A stretch of 64,000 bases of DNA, from assembly GCA_001298555.1 (NCBI GenBank), contig LJCW01000379.1, positions 58,822 through 122,821 of the forward strand, given 5' to 3'. Below are positions 33,207 to 41,404 of the stretch, one piece after another. The DNA is from Actinobacteria bacterium OV450 (GTDB lineage Bacteria; Actinomycetota; Actinomycetes; Streptomycetales; Streptomycetaceae). The stretch's first letter is position 1. Every line of letters starts with the position of its first letter. The position numbers and the translations under genes were made by a program. Below the pieces are notes generated by a model, which saw only the letters and a program-made list of their open reading frames with translations, made no database searches and was not told where the DNA came from.

Positions 33207-34781
33207 TCAGTCCAGGTAGTCGCGCAGCACCTGCGAGCGGGAGGGGTGGCGCAGCTTCGACATCGTCTTGGACTCGATCTGACGGATCCGCTCGCGCGTC
33301 ACGCCGTAGACCTTGCCGATCTCGTCGAGGGTCTTGGGCTGGCCGTCGGTGAGGCCGAAGCGCATCGAGACCACGCCGGCCTCGCGCTCGCTCAGCGTGT
33401 CGAGGACCGAGTGCAGCTGCTCCTGGAGGAGCGTGAAGCTCACGGCGTCGGCCGGGACGACCGCCTCGGAGTCCTCGATCAGGTCACCGAACTCGCTGTC
33501 GCCGTCCTCGCCGAGCGGCGTGTGCAGGGAGATCGGCTCGCGGCCGTACTTCTGGACCTCGATGACCTTCTCGGGGGTCATGTCGAGTTCCTTGGCCAGC
33601 TCCTCCGGAGTGGGCTCGCGGCCGAGGTCCTGGAGCATCTGGCGCTGCACGCGGGCGAGCTTGTTGATGACCTCGACCATGTGGACGGGGATGCGGATGG
33701 TGCGGGCCTGGTCGGCCATGGCGCGGGTGATCGCCTGCCGGATCCACCAGGTCGCGTACGTGGAGAACTTGTAGCCCTTGGTGTAGTCGAACTTCTCCAC
33801 GGCGCGGATCAGGCCCAGGTTGCCCTCCTGGATCAGGTCCAGGAAGAGCATGCCGCGGCCGGTGTAGCGCTTGGCCAGCGAGACCACGAGGCGGAGGTTG
33901 GCCTCCAGCAGGTGGTTCTTGGCGCGGCGGCCGTCCTCGGCGATGATCTCCAGCTCGCGCTTGAGCTTGGGGGCCAGCTTGTCGGAGTTGGCCAGCTTGT
34001 CCTCGGCGAACAGGCCCGCCTCGATCCGCTTGGCGAGCTCGACCTCCTGCTCGGCGTTGAGGAGGGGGACCTTGCCGATCTGCTTCAGGTAGTCCTTGAC
34101 CGGGTCGGCGGTGGCACCGGCCACGGCGACCTGCTGGGCGGGGGCGTCGTCCTCGTCGTCGGAGATGACGAAGCCCTTGCTCTCCCCGCCGTCTTCTTCC
34201 TCCTCGCCCTCCGCCTTGACCGGGCCGGGGCCCTCCTCGACGGGCTCCTCCTCGCCGGCCTCGTCGGCGTCCTTCTTGGCGGTGGTCTTCTTCGCGGCCG
34301 TCTTCTTGGCGGCGCTCTTCTTGGCCGGGGCCGCCTTCTTGGCCGCCGTCTTCTTCGCCGCGGTCTTCTTCGCGGCGGGCTCGGTTCCGGGCTCCTCCGC
34401 GGGAGCGTCCAGGGGCTCCGGTTCCACCGTCTCGGCCGCGGGTGCCGCAGCGGCGACGGTCCGCGCAGCCGTCGTCTTCGCCGCGACGGTCTTCGTGGCC
34501 GTCCGCTTGGCCGGGGTCTTCGCTGCGACGCTCTTGCGGGTGGTGCGCTTGGGCGACTCCGCGGCACTGACCATCAGCGTCACACCCTCTTCCTCGAGGA
34601 TCTGGTTGAGGCTGCGCAGAACATTCTTCCACTGGGTCGCAGGAATCTGGTCAGCCTCGAAGGCCCGACGCACGTCATCGCCGGCGATCTGCCCCTCGGC
34701 CTTGCCCCGCTCGATGAGCGCCATCACGGACTCGGAATCAGCGATCTCCGGCGGGAGCGTACGGGATGTGCTGGCCGACAC
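33207..34781 (-). CDS. hrdB: Principal RNA polymerase sigma factor HrdB
   Basis: The protein has 524 residues. The N-terminal region starts MSASTSRTLPPEIADSESVM (GTG start) and is followed by a long Lys/Ala/Thr-rich stretch with AAKK repeats (about 85-185) and an acidic segment. Region 1.2 begins DPVKDYLKQIGKVPLL. Region 2 has RLVVSLAKRYTGRGM and YATWWIRQAITRA. Region 4 ends in VTRERIRQIESKTMSKLRHPSRS. This is the essential housekeeping sigma factor of Streptomyces. GAGAGG lies 6 bases before the GTG. Upstream is an ECF-type promoter candidate; downstream is a perfect terminator. Confidence 0.98.
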   Translation of the reverse strand: MSASTSRTLPPEIADSESVMALIERGKAEGQIAGDDVRRAFEADQIPATQWKNVLRSLNQILEEEGVTLMVSAAESPKRTTRKSVAAKTPAKRTATKTVAAKTTAARTVAAAAPAAETVEPEPLDAPAEEPGTEPAAKKTAAKKTAAKKAAPAKKSAAKKTAAKKTTAKKDADEAGEEEPVEEGPGPVKAEGEEEEDGGESKGFVISDDEDDAPAQQVAVAGATADPVKDYLKQIGKVPLLNAEQEVELAKRIEAGLFAEDKLANSDKLAPKLKRELEIIAEDGRRAKNHLLEANLRLVVSLAKRYTGRGMLFLDLIQEGNLGLIRAVEKFDYTKGYKFSTYATWWIRQAITRAMADQARTIRIPVHMVEVINKLARVQRQMLQDLGREPTPEELAKELDMTPEKVIEVQKYGREPISLHTPLGEDGDSEFGDLIEDSEAVVPADAVSFTLLQEQLHSVLDTLSEREAGVVSMRFGLTDGQPKTLDEIGKVYGVTRERIRQIESKTMSKLRHPSRSQVLRDYLD

Positions 34782-34953
34782 GAACAACCTCTCGGAAACG
34801 ATGGAAACGGCTTCCGACCCCGGCCGGATGGTGCTGGACCGGAGCCGACGACCACCGACTGGGAATGGGCCGGGGGCGCGGGCAGGGGCCGGGGAGCTGC
34901 ACAGCACCCGCAAGGGCTGCTGTCTTCCCTCCGTCGGCCATCACCTCTCTAGG

Positions 34954-34980
34954 TCATCGCTTGACCTCGCGGAGTGTTAC
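34954..34980 (-). promoter_or_regulatory. Candidate ECF-type promoter of hrdB
   Basis: On the minus strand GTAAC, a 16-base spacer and CGATGA occur about 175 bases upstream of the hrdB start. This spacing and these boxes resemble promoters of SigD/ShbA-type ECF sigma factors. ShbA is known to drive hrdB in Streptomyces. The rest of the 375-base gap holds the leader of hrdB and, at its far end, the whiH terminator. Confidence 0.6.
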
Positions 34981-35070
34981 GCCCAATTCTTCGTGGCCCC
35001 AGTCACACCCCGGTCACGCTCCGGTCGCCACGGGCGCCGAGGTGGGCCGGTCACGCTCCCGGCCACCACC

Positions 35071-35107
35071 GGGAGGTACCCCGCCGGACTGCGTCCCGGG
35101 TACCTCC
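35071..35107 (-). terminator. Terminator after whiH
   Basis: GGAGGTACCC and GGGTACCTCC form a 10-base stem around a 16-base loop. It lies 50 bases beyond the whiH stop on the minus strand. Confidence 0.75.
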
Positions 35108-35156
35108 GGGGCCCGGCGGCACGTGCGAGCACCCCGCGCCGCCGTCCGCCCGCCCC

Positions 35157-36044
35157 TCAGTGCTCGCGCGGGGCGGGGACCACACGCTCGACCTCCGGGT
35201 GCACCGTCAGGAGCTGGCGCATCGCGTTCTCGGCGCCCGTCGCGTCGCCGGCGGCGAGGGCCTCGACGATCCGCGCGTGGTGGGCGACGCTCGCCTCGCT
35301 GGGGCGGTCGCAGGCGGTGACGGGGCTGCCGGACACCTGGAGCGCGGAGGAGACGATGCCGGAGAGGTGCTCCAGCATGCGGTTGCCCGCGACCTGGATG
35401 AGGAGCCCGTGGAACTCGTTGTCGGCGCGCCCGAACGTGATCGCGTCGCCCTGGCCGAGTGCGTGGCCCATGATCTCGACCATGTCGGCGAGGCGCTGCT
35501 GGACGTCGGGGCGGCCGTGGCCGGCGGCGAGGCGGGCGGCCAGCGGCTCGATGGTCCAGCGGAGCTCGTTGAGCTCGCGGCGCTGGTCGTCGCGCTGGGG
35601 GCCGAAGGCTCGCCACTCGATGATGTCGGGGTCGAGCAGGTTCCAGTCGGCGACGGGGCGGACGCGGGTGCCCACGTTGGGGCGGGCGCTGACGAGGCCC
35701 TTGGCCTCCAGCACGCGCAGTGATTCGCGGACCACCGTGCGGGAGACCTCGAAGCGCTGGCCGATCTCCTCGGGGACCAGCGGGCGGTCCGCACCGAGGT
35801 CCCCGGAGACGATCATCTGGCCCAGCTGCTGGACGAGTTGGCCGTGCAGGCCGCGGCCGCGGCTGCCTGCCGCGCGGCGCCCGACCCGGCTCAACTCGAC
35901 TTCGGCGCCGTCCCAGTGGGGCGCCGCGACGCGGTCGGTGCCGGAGGCCTCGGCGTAGGGGTAGCGGTCGAGTTCGCCCGGGCCGGCGAGGCCGGAGTCG
36001 GCATGGCGGGCGGCGGTCATCATGGTGTGCGCAAGGGTACTCAC
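35157..36044 (-). CDS. whiH: Sporulation regulator WhiH (GntR/FadR family)
   Basis: The protein has 295 residues. A 65-residue N-terminal extension precedes the winged helix (about 85-145; IGQRFEVSRTVVRESLRVLE) and an FCD ligand domain (about 160-285). Its sequence, its length and its place next to hrdB match WhiH, which is needed for sporulation septation in aerial hyphae and controls its own gene. The FCD pocket suggests response to a carboxylate, still unidentified as far as I know. The GTG start at 36044 has AAAGGA upstream. A WhiG-type promoter candidate lies 64 bases upstream. Confidence 0.93.
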   Translation of the reverse strand: MSTLAHTMMTAARHADSGLAGPGELDRYPYAEASGTDRVAAPHWDGAEVELSRVGRRAAGSRGRGLHGQLVQQLGQMIVSGDLGADRPLVPEEIGQRFEVSRTVVRESLRVLEAKGLVSARPNVGTRVRPVADWNLLDPDIIEWRAFGPQRDDQRRELNELRWTIEPLAARLAAGHGRPDVQQRLADMVEIMGHALGQGDAITFGRADNEFHGLLIQVAGNRMLEHLSGIVSSALQVSGSPVTACDRPSEASVAHHARIVEALAAGDATGAENAMRQLLTVHPEVERVVPAPREH

Positions 36045-36107
36045 GAATCCTTTGTCGGCCGTGCTTCGGCGACCCTTGAGGTCTTTGGTGAAAAGCACAC
36101 GAAAGGG

Positions 36108-36132
36108 TGATCGGTACCACCTGCGCAATTGA
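36108..36132 (-). promoter_or_regulatory. Candidate sigma-WhiG promoter of whiH
   Basis: On the minus strand TCAA, 13 bases, then ACCGATCA resembles the WhiG consensus TAAA-N15-GCCGATAA, though spacing and bases are imperfect. whiH is known to depend directly on sigma-WhiG. The position, 64 bases before the start codon, is reasonable. Confidence 0.4.
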
Positions 36133-36249
36133 CGCCTTATCGTAAAGAACCGGGCCCTTTGCGGGGAGTTGCGATCCGGTTCATGTGATGAGGGCCGGAT
36201 CGGTCGCGTTCCGGGCGCGCCCGGCACCGGAACGATCACCAACGGTCCT

Positions 36250-38250
36250 TTACCAACGGACGCAGCTGCGCAGTCCTGTGAACCCATAGGCGCACAACAG
36301 GACCATCAGCGACAACACCAGCGCGGTGCCGACGGGTTGGGCCATCACCCGCAGGGCGCCCAGGATCAGGCGGTCCGCCTCCGGGGGCCACTGCGCCCAG
36401 GCCAGCCCGCGCAGCCGGGCCGCGAGCCCGCTCGCCGGGTACGCGGACGGCCCGTCCAGCGCCTTGCGCACGAGCGGAACGACCATGAGGGGTACGGCGA
36501 GCACGGCGGCCAGGCCCGCGGTCGCCGTCCGGAAGACGCCGGAGGCCAGAACACCGGCCCAGGCGCAGCCGATCAGCAGGCCGGCCCAACTCGCGGCCGG
36601 GGAGGCCCATTCCCCCGGGGTGTGCAGGGGGCCGCGGCCGAAGACGAGTTCCAGGGCGGCGGCGTCGGCCGTGACCGCGAGCGCGCCGAGGGCCAGGGCG
36701 AGACCGGCACAGACCGCGAGTTTGGCGGCGAGCAGGCCCATCCGGCGCGGCACGGTGCCGCGGTCGGCGGCGAGTGCGGGGTAGCGGTACTCCTCGCCGA
36801 AGGCCAGCGCACCGAGCAGTCCGGCGCCGAGGGCGGCGGGTGGCAGGGGCATCAGCTGCGGCCAGGCGGCGAGCAGCCGGGTCTGCGGGGTGCCGCCCGC
36901 CCGGGCCAGCACCAGCGCCGTGACGGCGGAGACGGCGACGACGACGGCCGCGGTGAGGACGGGGGTGGCGGTACCGAAGACGCGGCACAGCTCGTAGCGC
37001 AGCGGCCGCAGCGGACCGCCCACCCGGCGCACCGTCGAGGCCGGCCGCCCGGCGCAGGCGGCGGACCGGCCGATTCCGGAGGCGGACGGGACGATGCCGG
37101 AGGCGGAGGGGGTGTTGCCGGCGGCCGACGGGACGGCGCCGGAGGCACAGGCGGACGGGGTGGTGTCTGAGGCACAGGCGGACGGGGCGGTGCCGGAGGC
37201 GGGGGCGGACGGGGATCCGGCCTCGCCCGGGGCGGCCGCAGCCGCCTGGCCGTCCGTGCCCGCCGGGTCCCCTGGGGTCCTCGGGGCGGCCGGGGCCGCG
37301 AGGGCCGCCAGGGCCGCCAGGGCCGCCGGGTGCGCCCCCGGTTCGGTGCGCGCCTGCGGGACCGGCGCACGGGGTGCTCCGGTGTCCCCGGTCTCATCGG
37401 CGAGCTGGTGGACCAGCACGCCGTGCCGGAACGCCGCCTCACCCACCTCCGCGCAGCTGCTGCCGTACACCGACAGGCGGCTGCCGCTCTCCTCGACGAT
37501 CTCCACCGCGCGCTGGGCGGCCCGGGCCTCCCGGCCCAGGACGTCGGCCAGGCGGGCGGCGTGCGGGCTGCGCACGGCGACCCGCGGCCGCAGCCGGGTC
37601 CGGGCGAACTCGGCCGCGTCCTGGTCGGCGACGAGCCGGCCGGCCTCGATGCTGACGACCCGGTCCGCGGTGCGGGCCGCCTCCTTCGCGTCGTCGGTGG
37701 TGAAGAGCACCGCGCCGCCGAGGGAGGCGTGACCGCGCAGCAGCCCGTGGAGCCAGCCGCGTTCGCGGGGCGAGAGCCCGGCGGCGGGCTCGTCGAGGAG
37801 CAGCGTGCACGGGTCGGTGAGCAGGGCCGCGGCCAGTCCCAGCCGGCGCTCCATGCCGAGCGAGAGCGAGCCGAGCCGCTGGTCGCGCAGGCCGGCGATG
37901 CCGACGACCTCCAGCATGGTGTCGGCCCGTGAGGCCGGCACCCCGGCCGCGGCGCACAGCATCCGCAGCTGGCCGCGGACGGTCCGCGACGGGTTGCCCG
38001 GGACGTCGCCGAGCAGTACGCCGACTTCACGGCCGGGATGCGGGATCCGGTGCAGCGGCCGGCCGCGGAAGTAGGTGACGCCGCGGCCCGGTTCGAGTTC
38101 GAGCATGAGCCGCAGTGCGGTGGTCTTGCCCGATCCCGGTTCGCCGAGGAGGGCGGTCACGGCTCCCGGGCGGGCCTCGAACGTGAGGTCGTCCACCAGG
38201 GGCGGGAGGTCTCGACGGGGGGTGCTGGTGAGTCCGATGGCCTGGAGCAT
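36250..38250 (-). CDS. ABC transporter with ATPase and permease in one chain
   Basis: The protein has 666 residues. The N-terminal ATPase has Walker A GEPGSGKTT (36-44), a divergent signature LSLGMERRLGLA instead of LSGGQ, and Walker B LLLDEPAAGLS. A low-complexity linker rich in Ala/Ser/Pro/Gly (about 290-400) carries degenerate 11-12-residue repeats. The C-terminal part (about 415-666) has six likely membrane segments and an ABC-2-like GEEYRYPALAADRGTVPRRM segment. Substrate unknown. An AGAGAAG sequence precedes the ATG. Placed between NUDIX and whiH genes on the same strand. Confidence 0.85.
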   Translation of the reverse strand: MLQAIGLTSTPRRDLPPLVDDLTFEARPGAVTALLGEPGSGKTTALRLMLELEPGRGVTYFRGRPLHRIPHPGREVGVLLGDVPGNPSRTVRGQLRMLCAAAGVPASRADTMLEVVGIAGLRDQRLGSLSLGMERRLGLAAALLTDPCTLLLDEPAAGLSPRERGWLHGLLRGHASLGGAVLFTTDDAKEAARTADRVVSIEAGRLVADQDAAEFARTRLRPRVAVRSPHAARLADVLGREARAAQRAVEIVEESGSRLSVYGSSCAEVGEAAFRHGVLVHQLADETGDTGAPRAPVPQARTEPGAHPAALAALAALAAPAAPRTPGDPAGTDGQAAAAAPGEAGSPSAPASGTAPSACASDTTPSACASGAVPSAAGNTPSASGIVPSASGIGRSAACAGRPASTVRRVGGPLRPLRYELCRVFGTATPVLTAAVVVAVSAVTALVLARAGGTPQTRLLAAWPQLMPLPPAALGAGLLGALAFGEEYRYPALAADRGTVPRRMGLLAAKLAVCAGLALALGALAVTADAAALELVFGRGPLHTPGEWASPAASWAGLLIGCAWAGVLASGVFRTATAGLAAVLAVPLMVVPLVRKALDGPSAYPASGLAARLRGLAWAQWPPEADRLILGALRVMAQPVGTALVLSLMVLLCAYGFTGLRSCVRW
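37077..37215. repeat. Degenerate tandem repeat in the ABC transporter linker
   Basis: A GC-rich unit of about 33-36 bases of the form GGAGGC(A)GGCGGACGGG recurs about four times, encoding PSA(C)ASG-type residues in the linker. Such runs expand and contract easily, so the linker length may vary between strains. Confidence 0.6.
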
Positions 38251-38366
38251 CGCTTCTCTCGCGGGATGTGAGACCGCTCTGCGGCAGTGTGAGTACCGCA
38301 AACAAGATAACGCTATATGTCCGATTTTCTGCGCACGCGGGGCGGGTGTGCCCCCGTGTCGACGCG

Positions 38367-39113
38367 TCAGACTTCGGGGCGCAGCATCGGCGGGTTGAGC
38401 AGGGTCGCCCCGCCGGCCCGGAACAGCTGGGCGGGTCGGCCGCCCTGACGGGTCGTCGTACCGCCGGCCGGCACCAGGAAGCCGGGGGTCCCGGTGACCT
38501 TGCGGTGGAAGTTGCGGGGGTCGAGGGCCACGCCCCACACGGCCTCGTAGACCCGGCGGAGCTCACCGACGGTGAAGGCGGGCGGGCAGAAGGCGGTGGC
38601 AAGCGAGGAGTACTCGATCTTGGAGCGGGCCCGCTCGACTCCGTCGGCCAGGATCCGCGCGTGGTCGAAGGCGAGCCCGGCGGCCGCGCCGTCCTCGGCG
38701 GCCAGGAGTTCGTCGATGGGGGCCCAGCGCGCGCTGTTGGCGTCCCCGCCGGCCCGGGGGGCGGGGAGGTCCGGAGCCAGGACCAGATGCGCCACGCTGA
38801 CGACGCGCATCCGCGGATCCCGCTTCGGATCGCCGTACGTGGCCAGCTGTTCGAGGTGCGCCCCGTTGTCCGCTCCCGGTTCGGCCGGGTCGTGGGCGCA
38901 CAGGCCGGTTTCCTCGGAGAGTTCGCGGGCCGCGGCCGCGGCGAGGTCCTCGTCTTCGCGGACGAAGCCGCCGGGCAGGGCCCAGCGTCCCTGGAACGGC
39001 TGCTCACCCCGCCGGACGACCAGCGCGCAGAGCGCGTGACGCCGGACGGTGAGCACGACCAGGTCGACGGTGACAGCGAAGGGCGGATAGGCCGACGGGT
39101 CGTAGGGCGACAT
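38367..39113 (-). CDS. NUDIX hydrolase with C-terminal winged helix (NrtR-like)
   Basis: The protein has 248 residues. The Nudix box is complete: G-FVRED-E, then seven residues, then RELSEETGL (about 48-71). The C-terminal 75 residues (SSLATAFCPPAFTVGELRRVYEAVW and the FHRKVTGTPGFLVP wing) form the winged-helix domain found in NrtR-type regulators of NAD and sugar metabolism. With the box intact, an ADP-ribose or NAD-related hydrolase that also binds DNA is possible. An inverted repeat lies just upstream of the start. It is preceded by the debranching-enzyme-like gene, 69 bases away. Confidence 0.88.
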   Translation of the reverse strand: MSPYDPSAYPPFAVTVDLVVLTVRRHALCALVVRRGEQPFQGRWALPGGFVREDEDLAAAAARELSEETGLCAHDPAEPGADNGAHLEQLATYGDPKRDPRMRVVSVAHLVLAPDLPAPRAGGDANSARWAPIDELLAAEDGAAAGLAFDHARILADGVERARSKIEYSSLATAFCPPAFTVGELRRVYEAVWGVALDPRNFHRKVTGTPGFLVPAGGTTTRQGGRPAQLFRAGGATLLNPPMLRPEV

Positions 39114-39126
39114 GCCGCGATCATAG

Positions 39127-39141
39127 TCGTCTGCCTGACGA
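39127..39141. promoter_or_regulatory. Inverted repeat upstream of the NUDIX/HTH gene
   Basis: TCGTC-TGCCT-GACGA lies 13 bases before the ATG of the NUDIX/winged-helix gene, in a locally AT-richer stretch (ATAGTCG...GATAAAC). A site here would suit autoregulation by an NrtR-like protein. Confidence 0.45.
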
Positions 39142-39182
39142 TAAACAGAGCTTTGGTGATCCCGGAGGCGGCGGTCGGCAGG

Positions 39183-41150
39183 CTACCCGCCGAGTTGGAG
39201 CGCATCGGCCGCCTCCTCCACCATGCCGAGGCCCATCCGGCTGATCCGGACGGCGAACGGTTCCCCGGAAACCCGCAGGCCGGAGAAGCGCAGTGCGCCC
39301 AGGGGGGCCCCGGACAGCGGGACGAGAGCGACCGTGCCCGCCGGGGCGTCGGGTCGCAGCCCTGCGAGGGCGGTCAGGGCGGGGGCGGCGGCGGCGGCGG
39401 CCACCGCCGCGGGCCGGCAGGCCGCCGGGTGCGGGAGCGGGGCACTGCCCGCGGTGCGCTGCTCGGCGGCGTACATCTCGGGCAGCCGGTACCCGAAGCT
39501 CTCCGCGGCGTCCAGCAGACCCCGGAGCAGTCCGGCGGCCTCCCTCTCGAAGCCGGCCTGGGCCAGCCCGGCGACCGCCACGGCGCTCTCGTACGCCCGC
39601 ACCGCGCCCGAGCGGTGACCGAACGGGTTGTGGCCCGGCTCCCGGAAGGCCATGCTGCGCAGCCCCCATCCGCAGTCCATGGCGGGGGCGCCGAGGAGGC
39701 GGGCGAGCTGTTCGGTGCGGATCCGGTCCAGCAGTCCGGGGGCGAGCTCTCCGCCGCCCAGCAGCCCGGTGTCCAGGAGGTGGGCTGCGGCCCCCGTCAG
39801 CCGGGGCAGGGGCCGCCCGTCGGGGTGCAGGGCCGCCGCGGGCCGCCCGCCGTCCGGGCCGTCGATCCAGAACGCTTCCCGGAACCGCTCGCGCAGTACG
39901 GCGGCCCGCTCCCGCCACTCCTCCGCCCCGGGCCGCCCGCAGCCCGCGAGCAGGTCGGCCCCGAGCAGCGCGGCGCGGTGGGCGTGGGCCTGGGTCTCGC
40001 AGCGCCGCGGCCCGGGATCGGGGTCGGCCAGGAAGCCGTCCTTCCCCAGGGCGCCGCGCAGCCAGTCCAGGCACCGCTCGGCCGCCGGGAGGATCCTGGC
40101 CACCTCCTCCTCGGGCAGGCCCCACCGCCGGGCCTCGGCGAGCACCGCCGGGAAGGCGAGTGTCGCCTCGGTGCCCGTGCACCCGGGCGGCAGCTGCGGG
40201 CCGGCTCCGCGCAGCGGCCCCGGGATCTTCCCCGTGTCGGGCCCGCGGCCCCCGGTCTGGGTCCGGGCCAGGGTGCGCAGCGTGGCCGCGGCGAGGCCGG
40301 TGCCGAGCGGCAGCGCCATCCTGGCGGCCCAGAGGGATTCCGCCGGGGCCAGCCCGAGCCGCCACGGCACCCCGGCTGCGGCGAAGGCGTCACCGGGTTC
40401 CTCGCGGTCCCGCATCAGCAGTGCTCCGAGGTCCCCGACGCTGCTGCGGAACCAGGCCTCGACCCGCGGGTCGTCGCCCTCGGCCCGGGCGTCGGCCAGC
40501 GGGTTGGCCACCTGTCCGGCCGGAGCCCGCGCCGTGCGGTCCTGCGTGGTGCGCAGCTCGATGGTGCGGGATTCGCCGGGTCCCAGGTCGAGCTGCCAGC
40601 GCAGCAGCCCCGCCGAGGCGAGCGCGTCGTCCGGGGCCGGATCGGCCGCGGTGACGGCCTGCACCTCCCCACTGCTCCAGCGCAGCCCGGCGGCGTGCAC
40701 CCCGGCGGGCAGTTCCGGCCCGGCCCGGCCGGCGGCCACCGCGGCCAGCTCGGCCAGGTCGGTGCCGAGCAGCACCTCCACCGGCAGGCGCATCGGCCGG
40801 GCCGCGAAACTGCGTACGGTGATGCGCTCGGTGCCGTCCGCGTGCCGGACCCGCTCCACGCCGACGTCGGGATCGGGGCCCGCCTCCGCCCCGGTCCGCA
40901 CAGTCGCGGTGAAAGCGGCCCGGTCGGAGCCGAGGCTGCGCCCCTGGACGGCGACCGGGTCCCGGCCGCCGACCCGGAGCACGCAGCGGGAGAGGAGCCT
41001 GCGCCCGGAGCGGTAGATCCCGTCGATCCCCCGCCCCGTCAGCTGTCCGTGCTCCGGGGAAATGACCAGGCAGGGCGCGGCGACGCAGATGACCGCGCCG
41101 TGCACGGGCGGCAGCTCGGTCCTGCGGGCGGGCGGTACGGAGTGGGCCAT
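39183..41150 (-). CDS. Glycogen-debranching-like (amylo-alpha-1,6-glucosidase family) protein
   Basis: The protein has 655 residues. The N-terminal debranching domain (about 25-210) begins VHGAVICVAAPCLVISPEHG and includes GIDGIYRSGRRLLSR. The C-terminal alpha/alpha six-hairpin domain holds GWGLRSMAFREPGHNPFGHRSGAVR and YRLPEMYAAEQ, typical of GH63/GH133-like folds. A glycosidase acting on glucan or trehalose-type substrates is likely, but exact specificity is open. No signal peptide. First gene of a leftward set with the NUDIX gene. The 254 bases upstream (41151-41404) hold no gene. Confidence 0.8.
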   Translation of the reverse strand: MAHSVPPARRTELPPVHGAVICVAAPCLVISPEHGQLTGRGIDGIYRSGRRLLSRCVLRVGGRDPVAVQGRSLGSDRAAFTATVRTGAEAGPDPDVGVERVRHADGTERITVRSFAARPMRLPVEVLLGTDLAELAAVAAGRAGPELPAGVHAAGLRWSSGEVQAVTAADPAPDDALASAGLLRWQLDLGPGESRTIELRTTQDRTARAPAGQVANPLADARAEGDDPRVEAWFRSSVGDLGALLMRDREEPGDAFAAAGVPWRLGLAPAESLWAARMALPLGTGLAAATLRTLARTQTGGRGPDTGKIPGPLRGAGPQLPPGCTGTEATLAFPAVLAEARRWGLPEEEVARILPAAERCLDWLRGALGKDGFLADPDPGPRRCETQAHAHRAALLGADLLAGCGRPGAEEWRERAAVLRERFREAFWIDGPDGGRPAAALHPDGRPLPRLTGAAAHLLDTGLLGGGELAPGLLDRIRTEQLARLLGAPAMDCGWGLRSMAFREPGHNPFGHRSGAVRAYESAVAVAGLAQAGFEREAAGLLRGLLDAAESFGYRLPEMYAAEQRTAGSAPLPHPAACRPAAVAAAAAAPALTALAGLRPDAPAGTVALVPLSGAPLGALRFSGLRVSGEPFAVRISRMGLGMVEEAADALQLGG

Positions 41151-41404
41151 GGGTCGCCTTGTCTGGGCTGTCTGCGCTCCGGCCGGTGTCGCTGGGCGGC
41201 GGCGCGGCCGGGCCCGCGCCACCCTCCAGCTGAACGCCCCCGCCCCCGCCCGGGTCACGGGCCCCGGTGGCGGCTGCCCCCGTACTGGGCCGTGCCGGTG
41301 ACGCGTACACCGCCACAGGGTGGTCACGGCGGCGTCCCGGATCCGCCGCAGGGGCCCCGGCGTCCGGCCACGCCCCACACCCCGGCCCCGGTCCCGGTCC
41401 CGGC

